Shown piece by piece: positions 35,101-47,100 of a stretch of 64,000 nucleotides of DNA. The position numbers and the translations under genes were made by a program. The notes under the pieces were generated by a model. The model did not search any database. It saw only the letters and a program-made list of their open reading frames with translations, and was not told the origin of the DNA. The stretch's first letter is position 1. Every line of letters begins with the position of its first letter. Origin of the DNA: Trichostrongylus colubriformis (lineage: Eukaryota; Nematoda; Chromadorea; Rhabditida; Trichostrongylidae); NCBI GenBank assembly GCA_963978905.1, contig OZ022261.1:124001-188000 (forward strand), read 5' to 3'.

Positions 35101-38100
35101 AAACTCTTGTGTGCAAGATTCAAGAGGCAGCTCGAGTACATTTCTTCTTCTGTAGACCGCACACTTGCACAGTGTGCTTCACAGAACGGGAGCGGCATAA
35201 CTTCGTCGCCACGTAGTTGCGGCCCATAATGGAAGCTTTGACCACAAGTTAAGAGTTCTCACTTTGGTCAAATGCAGCCCTTCGGAATTATTTTTCTGTT
35301 ATTTGTTCCTTGCTGCCTATCAAATATCAAATTTCGCGAGAAGTCGTGCTCTCCTTATTTTTTTTTATGAGTGAAGAAGTACCGGGCCATACTTTGTAGC
35401 CACCCTGTATATACATGTACACACATACATATACATACACCTACATACGCACATATATATTCATATACATACTCATTAAGCGAACTATATAGAGTAGGGA
35501 CTTTCTTTATCAGACGTAAAACGGTGGAATCTTCGTTTCTAATCCTATGGTATGTATGTATATTGATGTTTGCATGTCTCGAGCAAGTGACATAACATTT
35601 ATAGACCTGAGGAAGGGAGGGCTCTAGGCCCGAAACGGCGATAGAGAATCAAACGAGCTTTGCTTTCCAATCAGTTATATAGAGCAGCCATCAGATAAGC
35701 CAGGCTTATGCAGGCTTCATTGATAGCTCACAATCAGTATAACAAAATGGATAAACCATTAACTATGGAGAAAACTGTGACGTTTTTGGCTAATGTCAAG
35801 ACGGCGCGTGGACAGTTTCCAGCAAGAAGTGATACCCATGTATTTCATGAGTATTAAGTGAATAACTCATGTAGTTTATGCAGAAATATCATGGATTAGA
35901 ACCAACAGATCGTTTCAAACGCGGTATTTCCTTTTATGAACTTTAGTGAATTACCCCATAACGTAGACACCATGCAGGAAGTCATCGCATTCCGGAACAA
36001 CACAAACAAGTGAGTAACTTATTAGGAAAACGGATTGGCACACCTGCTCCTGGACCAAGCAATCCAACTGGAACATACATAAGCCAAGATCGGTCATAGC
36101 GGGTTTGTATAGCTCACGCAGGCGATAATTCTCCATCAGACGAACAATGACGGCAAATGCTTCTTCTTCAGGCATCTAAATGATTTAATCTCAACGGAGC
36201 AAGAGGGAATAATAGCCGTGCAATACAACCCAGTCTGAAATAAGCACGTAATCAACAGCGTACCTGCATGAGCAACAGGCCAACGATAAAGGCACTACCT
36301 TGACAGTAACCAACTTCCTTGTCATGGATTGAATAGGCCTTAAACTACTGACTGAGTAAATAGCTGTGAGGATATAAAGACTTCGTACTATTCATAATAG
36401 CGCTTTTTTCTCAGGTAAACGTTTTAGCCATAAGAATCTAGCTGCACTTGCGATATGTCTTCCGAATATTGGAAAAGGAATGGTGTGAGGTTGTGCTCCA
36501 GGGTGAGTAAGGTGCAGAGGACCTGACATTGTAGCGACGAGTCTACCTAGACCGCCACGCCCACGTGCCCGGTCTCCACTTGCGCTCAGAGCACTTCATT
36601 TCTGGAAAATTTTACCTCCTTTCGACGTCCTTGAGCGTAGAAGATATTGCACGAAAGAGTACCTGGAATTTGCGGGAAGATACGCATCTTCGGCGCGCTT
36701 CTAGACGCAGGTCCCAAATCTTCTTACAAGATATGCCAATCTATCCTCTGCGTGAACTTCGAAATGCTTTCGGATGAACAATACCATATGTCAAGTAAAG
36801 CTTTGTGGTGCGCTCAGTTCAGGTGTTTATAAGCAGAAAGAGCGAGCCTCTGAATTCATAGGGTTAAACTAGCAGTAGAAGAATTTTGAGTCAATACATG
36901 ATGCGCACATATTTTGTAACAGCGGAGTAGTCATGGCTATACGGGAGGCAATACGTTCAACAGAGGATAAGATAGACCGTTGCTAGGGAAGTAATGGAAC
37001 ACTCCTTCAACGCTTACTACGTACGATTGATGCGGTGGTCATATATGTATTAGGATGGCCCATGAGTTCCCAACTACCCTCTATTTATTGCTGTGAAAAC
37101 ATCGGAAACATTCAGTAAAATGACAACCCCATGGCATTCACTACCGATGCCCTATGCCATATACATGAGAAGATCCTATGCAGTCTCGTCGCCAGATGAC
37201 AGGGCACTTCCTGTAGAGCAAGTAGGCAACACTGTGACATGCGCACGAAGTCAGAAAGGTCTGAAAGTATAGGGTTTGTTCCCACATCTACTGAGCACGT
37301 AGCGGCTCGACCCATGACTTGAACACGACACGCTTCTCTTGACTTTTCATCAATCCTGCGCGTGGTTATACAACAGTGGCAGGCGATGAAAAGGAAATAG
37401 ATTATAGGTCGATCAATCCATGGACGCTGGAGGTCTACTCAAACGATCCAGGGATTCTGATAACCGAAGTCCAAGCCCATGGAAAATGCGTGAGTAACCT
37501 ACGCAAATTGCTTCACTGCGCGACAAGTTCGTCGGTGGTCCCGTTGTGAATTGGGCAAATTAGCGACGTTACCAACGAAGAGATTGTCGCACGCAGCAAC
37601 CTAATTCGCTTGGTTCAGTTACCAGATGGGCTATACTGACGCAAACTCAGTGGCGTGTTTCTAATTTTTCTATGAGCGTGGACGACATGGACGGTATGCA
37701 TCAGTACTGCCCATCTATTAGGCTGGTGTATAAGTCTTGCGACATTTTCGAATTTTTTTGTTTCCACTGGTCTCGAACTTTACCAATTATCCATACTACC
37801 ATCCTACCATATATCATCGGCTAAATGTGTCTGTTGGTGTGTGCGTGTGCGTGTGTTTGTGTGTTTGACCGGAAATTCATATCGCGCGTTGAAGTAAAGC
37901 TGGAACTTCAAATTTTACAAGTGATATAGGTGGTGGTAAGGGAACCATAGTGGTGGTGGACCAAAAGTGATAGCAGCTGATACGGGCTGATGAGGAGCCT
38001 TGAAAGGCGAACGTCGCTGAATTCGTTCCATTTTCGGATCGATCCCAGAGTGCCGACACTCATAGGTGTTTTGAGGGGTGGGACGGGCACATCAGTGGTG

Positions 38101-41100
38101 AGTGATCCAGATTGATAACGACTGATAAGATTCGATAAAGTGCGTAAGAAGGCGAATGTCGTTGAATCCGTTTCGCCATTAGAGTTGATCTCAGAGCGCC
38201 GACACTCATAGGTTTTTTGAGGGTTGGGACGGGCACATCAATGGTGGATGACCCAAATTGATAACGACTGATAAGGGCTGATAAGGAGCCTCGGAAGGCG
38301 AATGTCGCCGAATCCGTTTCTCTGTTCTGGCTAACAGTGGAGTTCACACTCACAGGTATTACAGGGTATAAAGACTTTTATGGTGACTTTTCGGAACTGA
38401 TAACGGCTTACGGGGGCTGATAAGAGCTTTTAGGATAGGTGAAAGGAAAAACTCCGTTACACCGCCTACTATTACTATACGACTGTTGTAGTAAATGTGT
38501 CTGATGCTCAGTATCATTGGGTGAACATATTTTATGTTCTAATATCTGCTGCCGATGTATCGACCGCTGAATTTCCTAGCGTTCCAAATAATGGCGCATG
38601 GCTTTCGAAACTGCGATCTAAATGGAGATCAAGGCATTATCTAGACTTGTGATATCATAAGCAAGCGATTTATTCTCTCATGCGGTGCCAACAACAATAC
38701 TGGGTATCGACCGCTAGACTATGTAAAATTTTAAATAGTGGTGCATGTTTACAGAAACGATAAGCATCGATATCTGGCATATGGACCGATCACTAATATG
38801 TAGGAAGTAGATGCTAAGCAAATGGAGCAAATAAATGCTACCAATTGATGCAGTTGAATCCAAAACTGTCAATCCCTGAACCATCTCAACTCCCAGTAGT
38901 GACCACTTACCGATAGGTTAATTAGTGGATTTACCCATGATTCCTGAATATTGATCGACAATATCATTGTAACAAAAGGCATTGACCGCTAAATCATCTG
39001 GACTTCTAAGAATGGTGACCTTCCTCAGCGATGATATCTTCGATATCGGTTAATATCTATCACCCGTATGTAGAAAGTAGAAGCTCAGCAAAAAGCCAAC
39101 ATCGACGATTTTCTCACTACACAATTCTATTGTGTTCTTCGAGCAGTACTGTGCGATAGCCCAACTGGCAGTGAGTTAGAGCACGCTCCGACAGTTTTCC
39201 GATACTGTATGGGCGTCCCCCCTACATTGTACCAAGTGCCGGCTCAAATTCAAAACGCCATCTTTGGGCCAGTAGATTATTATCTTTAGCATTTTGCTGC
39301 ACTCCTTATTAATGTCATCTGTTACTCTACAGTGTCTTACAGCTCAAACGAGACTGGATCAAGAAATACAAATGTTGTCGTTCACCCACCCATAGCTAGA
39401 CGCCCACTGAACAGCCGGTAACCTTATAGTTTGAGAGCAATTTGCGAGGTAGCCATGCGATAAGTAACAGCAACACTTTATCCATACGACAATTGGTGGA
39501 CTACCGAACTGTCATGGCTCCCAAAAAACTGTCGGCAAATTGGGTGCCCCGCCAACTCAGTGAGTCAGACAAGGCATCACTATAAGTAGCGAGGAGACTT
39601 TTCGTTGTTCGTTAATGAAAAGGATCTGCAAAACATAATGACTGGGGATGAAAGCTGGGTACTCTTCGTTAACTATAAAACGGGGTACCACGAAAAAAAG
39701 TAGTGAAGAATCGTCTCCACATGTCGCAATAGGGTAGTTAAGAGCAGAGCTATTTGCCCCACATTTCCTCAGAAACCCCACGATTAGATCTGCACCAACC
39801 GATGCTCTTTAATGACGACTGTATGTGCTAATCAACTGCAGAAACTAGCTAACATAACCTTTCACATTTCCCGAAGAGCAGCTGATTTGTTTAACAATGA
39901 GGCCATGTGTTTCAGCATGTAGCAAAGATAAGACACGAAAATTACAAAAAGATGAGCTGTAAAGTTCCACTTAACTGATTACTACCGCTCAGAACCCTGA
40001 GCGTTACATAAAAACCAAGAAGTTTGATTATATAGCTGGACTCGATTGTGTATTTATGGTCACAATTCGTAGCTTGGGAACTCCTGGACAGAGACCACTG
40101 TACACCTGGCCAGTTATTAGGGGTAAGTGGTGGGAAGCAGTGTTGATCATATTGCCTATATACATCTGCGAGGTTTGAAGTAGTAAAGCTCTGAGCGAAA
40201 TGTCGCATTTGCAACCTCACAATCGACCTAATACGTCACTGCATCACAAAGGTGTCACCTTTCGAGAAAACTGGCTTGCTACTCCCGTTACCTATAAGCC
40301 TGGTCCCCTTTATTAATCGCGCTTATTAACAGTAGACCAGGAAGCGCTCGGCGCATGCACTTGCTACATATCTTGTCTGGCATGGTGAACTACTAAAACA
40401 GCCCTGACACACACACCGCGTGAACATCTGGTAGGTGTTCATTTAGAAAGCATTAGCATCATCAGAAAGATCTAAAAACACTAGTTCCGCTCACCTTTAT
40501 AACGTTAAAAAGCGATGCCTGACCACGTCCACCATCCTTGAACAATTCCATTTCTGGATACGTTCGCGGAATGTCACGCTGGATGACCTAAACAAAGGAC
40601 ATGGCAGGCGTGTTTCACGGCCTATTGATTGCCCCACAGAAAAATAGAAAAATCAATCTCATCATTGTCATTAGAGTTGGGTGTCATTAGGCTGGCACTC
40701 AGTACTGCTCTTTTCACAAAGTAGAACTATGTAGTACAGACTTCTTCGATATTTTTCGGTGGTATGGACCGTTCCACACTACATAATTCTACCGTATCAT
40801 TCGCGTAGTACTGTGCGATAGCCCAACTGGTTCATTTAGACGGCATTATCAAAAAAGAGGGGCCATTATTTAGAAAGCTATACAATTCAGCGGTCATACA
40901 TTGCTGCAACTGATATCAGAACACAAATTAAATATGCTCACCGTGTGACCCTGCATAAGACACTTCAACTATAATGGTCATACAGTGAACGGTGCACAAG
41001 ACTTTCTATTCAATTGCTGGTGACTCTTACTATCCCTACTATCATTGTTATACGTCCCAATGGGATCCCCGGATCACTCACTACTTGCAACACCTATGAG

Positions 41101-44100
41101 CGTTACACTTCACTGTCAACTAAGGAAGCGGAACTAATTCATCCTTCTTGAATGCGATTAATTCAATAAGGATCACCCATCATTAGTTTTCCCGTGCCAC
41201 CCTGCGAAAGTACAACACCTTTTAGTATCGAGGCCTTAGAGTCATTCAAAAAGCTCAATGATTTTGATGACCTTTGCCTTCGAACGCCCCTAATCAAACA
41301 TTACCAGCCATTATCAGCTTGAGTTACCTACCATTACTGTTCCCGTACCACCTTACGTAACACCAATAAGTATCAACTCTCCACGGTCTACTTGAAAATT
41401 ACAACGGATTTGGTGACTTTTGGAATGTTAAGCCTCTTATCATTTTTTATTAGTTGCTATCACTTCCGGTCTCTTGCTAACGATGTCCTGTTAACACCCC
41501 TCATATCCTACAATATATAATCGGCTAAGTGTGTCTGTTGGTGTGTGTGTGTGTGTCTGTGTGTGTGTTTGACCGGAAATTCATATCTCGCTTCGCAGTA
41601 ACTCTAATTTTTCAAAGGGATATATGGGGGGTGGTAAGGGGACATCAATGGTGAGGGACGGGAAGTGATAGTAACTGATAAGGGCTGATAAGGAGCCTCA
41701 AAAGGCAAATGGCGGGAAATTTATATCTCGCGTCGCGGCAAAGCTGACTCTGAAATTCTGAAGTGATATGGAGGGGGGGGGGGGGTGGTCTCCTTCAACG
41801 AGAGGCCACTCTCGCTGAAGGATCCCGAGGGGTTAGGTGGCAAGGCTACGTGCGCGACCCCAGGTGGCGGATAGGGGGCTAATCGCGGACCAAAAGCTAC
41901 CATGTACCTGTTCTGAGAAGCAGGTGGATTCAGGGGATGGACTCCCTGTTTCTGCTGCGCTGGACTGATTCATACACTCTGTATTCACGCACACGTTTCT
42001 TGCATACGTGTGGGGGCGTTTTGTATGAGACAGTTGGTATACTGCATTCGGTCCAGCCAGAAGCTTGCATTCTAACAACTGGGAGGTACATGGGAGGCGG
42101 TTCGGGGTCGCCTCCAACAAATAAACCCCACGTCCACTTGAGGATAACCTGGCTAACTACCCGGAGTATACTCAGCCCCCACGACAGAGCCTGTCAAGCT
42201 ACTCGCGGGTCTTCATCTTGCCGAAAACAGCAATAAGAATGGGCTTTATTCCCCTGAACCTGAGGGAGCCTCCAATACGGCAGCGTTGGGTAGGACCGCT
42301 CGGGAGAGGCTGCTAAAATCTCAGGGCTACAACAGGCCACCTGAATTGAGAAGGACTAAGATGGCGATCTGTATTTACAACGCACGAGCTCTTGCATCGG
42401 AAGCGAGTATCGAAGATCTGATGATGCAAGCCAGGAAGATCAAGGATGGCGTCATCGGACTGACCGAGACAGGGAGGTATCGCCCGCTACACGCCGTGTA
42501 CGAGACTGGTGAAGAACTGTTCCATGCGACAGGAGAGGCGTTGGTGGTGTGGGCGTTCTCCTCAATACGCACTTGGCCATGAACATCGATTCGTACGGAA
42601 AACTGACAACCCGAATCGGACGTCTGCGATTGAAAAGATGTGGTTCATTACCGGCTTTGACCATCTTCGTCGCCTACGCACCAACATCAAGCTAGGCGAG
42701 GACGAGCGCGAAGCATTTTATGTGGAATCGGAGAAGATTTATAAGTAAGACCACATCTTCTTCAAGGTCATCGTAGGCGACTTCAACGCCAAGATCGGCC
42801 TTAGAAAAAGGGACAATGAGCTTCAGATCGGGACCCACGGAACGGAATGGAATGAGCAGGGTGAAAGGTTGCCTGAGTTTATTATGTGACCAACTCCATC
42901 CAAGGTAACTCACAGCTCCAGAAGCCCTCTCATCTGCGATGGACTTGGGAGTCACCCGGTGGACAATTCCATAATGAGATCGATCACGTCATCCTCAATC
43001 GAAGGTCTTGCCTGACAGACGTCGCTGTTGTTCCAAAGTTCTATACGGATCAGACCATCGACTTATCCGCGCAAAATTCCGTGTTTCGATACGTGAGAGA
43101 GGGCCGCGAAATTCAAGGAGCGAAGACCCAGGACAGTCATCAACTGGAAACACTTCGTTTCTCTCGCAGGTGTTTTGGAGGATTCCGTAATCGAAGACAT
43201 CGACGACGAGTACAACCGGCTAGTTGAGCATCTTCACGATTGTACCAGGCGGGCAGAGAGTTTGAAAGTCACCAAGAGGCGTCTCTCTTCGGATACTCTC
43301 GAGCTGATACGTCAACGTGGAGCCGCACGAGTCGCAGGCGATTACCAACTGACGTCCGAACTTGCGAAGCAATGCAGAGAGGCTATATAAGAAGATCTCA
43401 AGGAGAGAAGAGCAGAAGAGCAGCAGTGCTCCCTGAAGCAGTAGAGGCTGGGAGGAGCATCCGCAATGCCCGCCGAGTTTCGCCAGTTACAAGACCGAGA
43501 TGACCGGTCTCGGGCGTCCGGACGGTACAGCTACTGCATCTCGAAGGGCAATGAAGAAGGTTATCTACGACTTCTACTCGGAGCTCTTCGACAGCCATGT
43601 CTAACTGCCTAGGAGCAAACTGAAGCAGGATGGATATGTAGTACAATCAGTTCTCCCTTGCAAAGTCCGACACGCCATTTCGTCGGTGAAGAATGGTACA
43701 GCACCCGGTCCCGACAGGATCAGACCGGGACATCTGAAGAATCTCCCGTCGGTTATCGTCAAAACACTGGCCCGACTCTTCACACGCTACCTGTCGGAAT
43801 GCAAGGTACTCATTTTGTGGGAAACCAGCAGGACTGTGTTGCTGTATAAGAAGGGAGATCCACACAACATTTGCAATTATCGTTCAATCTTCCTGCTGTC
43901 TGTAGTCTACAAGCTCTTCACTCGGTCATCTTGAATAGGATTGGTAGGACCTCAGACGAAGGACAACCATGCGAGCAAGCAGAGTTTCGGAGAGGATTCA
44001 GTACAATCGATCACATCCACACGGTCACTACGCTCATTGAAGTGTCGCGAGAGTACAAGATGCCGTTACGTCTCACATTCATCGATTTGAAGAAAGCCTT

Positions 44101-47100
44101 CGACTCCGTTGAGACAGAAGCGGTTATCAAAGCCCTGGGAAACCAGGGTGTGCCTAGTCAGTATATAAGAGTACTTCGTGAGCTCTACAGCAACTTCACA
44201 ACCAGGATTTCGCCATTCTACAAGGAAGTCATCATCGACGTGAAGAGAGGGATTCGACAAGGTGACACTATCTCGCCTAAATTATTCAGCGCCGCTCTTA
44301 AAAACGTCATGCGTCAATTGGAATGGGAAGGAATGGGTGTAAAGGTCGATGGCCGGCATCTACACCACCTCCGCTTCGCTGACGACATTGTGCTAATAAC
44401 ACCGACAATCCAGCAAGCGCAATGGATGCTAATTTCGACTGCGAGTGCAGAAAGTCGGTCTGCAGCTGAACCTGACGAAGACGATGTTCATGAGAAACGG
44501 ACTGGAACCTAATGCCCCATTCACGCTCAACGGAACGAACATCACCGAATGCTTCAGCCATGTGTACCTAGGTTGGAAAGTCACTGTGATGAACGACCTA
44601 GCACCAGAGCTGACAAGAGATGTATGGTAAGTCGAAGTGGCCGTTTGAAATGTGGTTTATACCAATGATAGGGCTCGGGATGCCATTCACCAGTCTGCAT
44701 TCCATAGCTGCTGTGCGTCTCTGGGAGCAGAGTTACAAGCGTTGAAAGAAAAGCAACTCAGTACATATGCGACAGGCAAGCGAAACGGATGTGTTCTTCG
44801 ATAGCCAGGTGGTTATGTGCTGGACTTAAGTTCGAAGAGTCACGAGTTCGGATCCTTGCTGAACGTCCTTTTTGCATTTATCCCAAATTACTTTCCGAGC
44901 GTTAAAAACAAGGAATTACATGCATCAAAAGCTTGATCTCACTACAAAAGAGCATTTCTGAGGAAATGAATCCATTTTCGCTGTTTTATCATGTACATTT
45001 CCACTTCTTCGTTTATTGCCTACACAAACATGTTTTTCACAGTCAGTGTATGAATTAACCTAGAAGTGGACTTGGTTTACACGGACACTAGTCAAATTCT
45101 TGTCTCTTCCGAATCATTACGAGGCTTAATGAAAACCCAGACGAACATTTGTACAAATGCCGAGTATTCTTCAACACAGCCTGTCTTACATTCAAGTGGC
45201 AATCTTGGCAGAACTCACATTAGGCCAAAGGGTCATTGTCATCTATTAAGTGCTGGTTGTGAGAAATGTTCTGCCCCAAGGTTGTGGTAGCGCACCTGTT
45301 GAAGGTCTTCGGTCCTTGTGATACAACGCAAGCACCAACTAGGAAAGCTCTTTCGTAGTGAGATCAAGCTCTCGGAGCATGTAATTCCTTGTTTGTAACG
45401 TTCGGGAAGTAATTTGGGAAAAATGCAAAAAAGCACATTCAGCAAGGATCTGATCTCGTGACCCCTCGGACTTGAGTCCTAGCACATAATCACTTGGCTA
45501 TTGTAAACACACTTGTTGCACTTGCCTATCGCATATGTGCTGAGTTGCTTCTCTTTCAACGCTTGTAACTCTGCTCCCAGAGACGCACAGCAGATATGGA
45601 ATGCAGATTTTTGAATGGCATCCCGAGCCCTATCATTGCTATAAACCCCATTTCAAACGGCCACTTCGACTTACCATCTTTCCCTTGTGAGCAGGAGGTA
45701 AAGAGCAGCTTGGGGAGCCTTCAAGACCATCGAGGGAGTAGTGAAGAAGACGAAGAGCATCCGGCTCCACGCCCATCTCTTCGATTCCGCTGTCCTTCCT
45801 GCCTGCCCTAGCATACGCCTCAGAGACTTGCACTCTACGTAAGCAGGAGGAGCATGCGGTCGGCGTCATCCAACGCGCCATCGAGAGGACGATGCTCGGA
45901 GTATCCCGATACACGCATGTGCACAGGGGAATCCGGAGTTCCGAACTCCGTCGTCGATGAAAGATCAGGGACGCCGTCGTATTCGCCAAGGAATCGAAGA
46001 TTAGATGGGCCGCACGTCATGCGATATCGCGATGACCGTTGGACCAGAGCGGCTACCGACTGGACCCTCGGGACGTAAAACGAACACCTGGACGACCACC
46101 GGCTAGATTGTCAGACTTCTTCACGGAAGCTCTAAGCGAAAGGAACGAGATGCCACGTGTCCCTGGGGCCAGAAACGTTCACTGGACTGCTTTGGCTCGC
46201 GACAAGGACGAATGGAGACTGCTGGCGCCCGCTCGAGGCTCTCGATGAATGACGGGACGACAGGTAATACAGGTGATGGGGGTGATAAGCGGACATCAAT
46301 GGTGAGGGACGGAAGTGATAGTAACTGATAAGGGCTGATAAGGAGCTTCGAAAGGCGAATGGCGGGAAATTGATATCTTGCGTCGCAGCATAGCTGGGAC
46401 TCTGAAATTCTGAAGTGATATGGAGGGGGGGGGTGGTCTCCTTCAACGAGAGGCCACTCTCACTGAAGGATCCCGAGGGGTTAGGTGGCAAGGCTACGTG
46501 CGCGACCCCAGGTGGCGGATAGGGGGCTAATCGCGGACCAAAAGCTACCATGTACCTGCCCTGAGAAGCAGGTGGATTCAGGGGATGGACTCCCTGTTTC
46601 TGCTGCGCTGGGCTGATTCATACACTCTGTATTCACGCACACGTTTCTTGCATACGTGTGGGGGCGTTTTGTATGGGACAGTTGGTATACTGCATTCGGT
46701 CCAGCCAGAAGCTTGCATTCTAACAACTGGGAGGTACATGGGAGGCGGTTCGGGGTCGCCTCCAACAAATAAACCCCACGTCCACTTAAGGATAACCTGG
46801 CTAACTACCCGGAGTATACCCAGCCCCCACGACAGAGCCCGTCAAGCTACTCGCGGGTCTTCATCTTGCCGAAAACAGCAATAAGAATGGGCTTTATTCC
46901 CCTGAACTTGAGGGAGCCTCCAATACGGCAGCGTTGGGTAGGACCGCTCGGGAAAGGCTGCTAAAATCTCAGGGCTACAACAGGCCACCTGAATTGAGAA
47001 GGACTAAGATGGCGATCTGTATTTACAACGCACGAGCTCTTGCATCGGAAGCGAGTACCGAAGATCTGATGATGCAAGCCAGGAAGATCAAGGATGGCGT

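Larger units (their letters stand above)
41786..46255 (+). mobile_element. RTE-type non-LTR retrotransposon (copy B), interrupted
   Basis: Leader 41786-42285, then endonuclease about 42360-43100 ([28 protein letters not shown] at 42777-42799, SDH at 43050-43058), linker with coiled-coil character (43175-43640), RT about 43660-44640 ([56 protein letters not shown] with intact catalytic pair at 44385-44396) and the C-terminal part 45690-46245 ([27 protein letters not shown]). Several frameshifts make it non-functional. A 1,052-bp foldback at 44625-45676 splits it, and its first about 870 bp are repeated at 46434-47295. Confidence 0.92.

Noticed and set aside
37180..37320. Third copy of the tRNA-like repeat
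   Set aside because: Only the GGGTTTGTTCCC piece and scattered bases agree; the A-box side does not match, so it was not annotated.
42692..42955. Minus-strand frame of 87 codons
   Set aside because: It is the reverse of the RTE copy B endonuclease.
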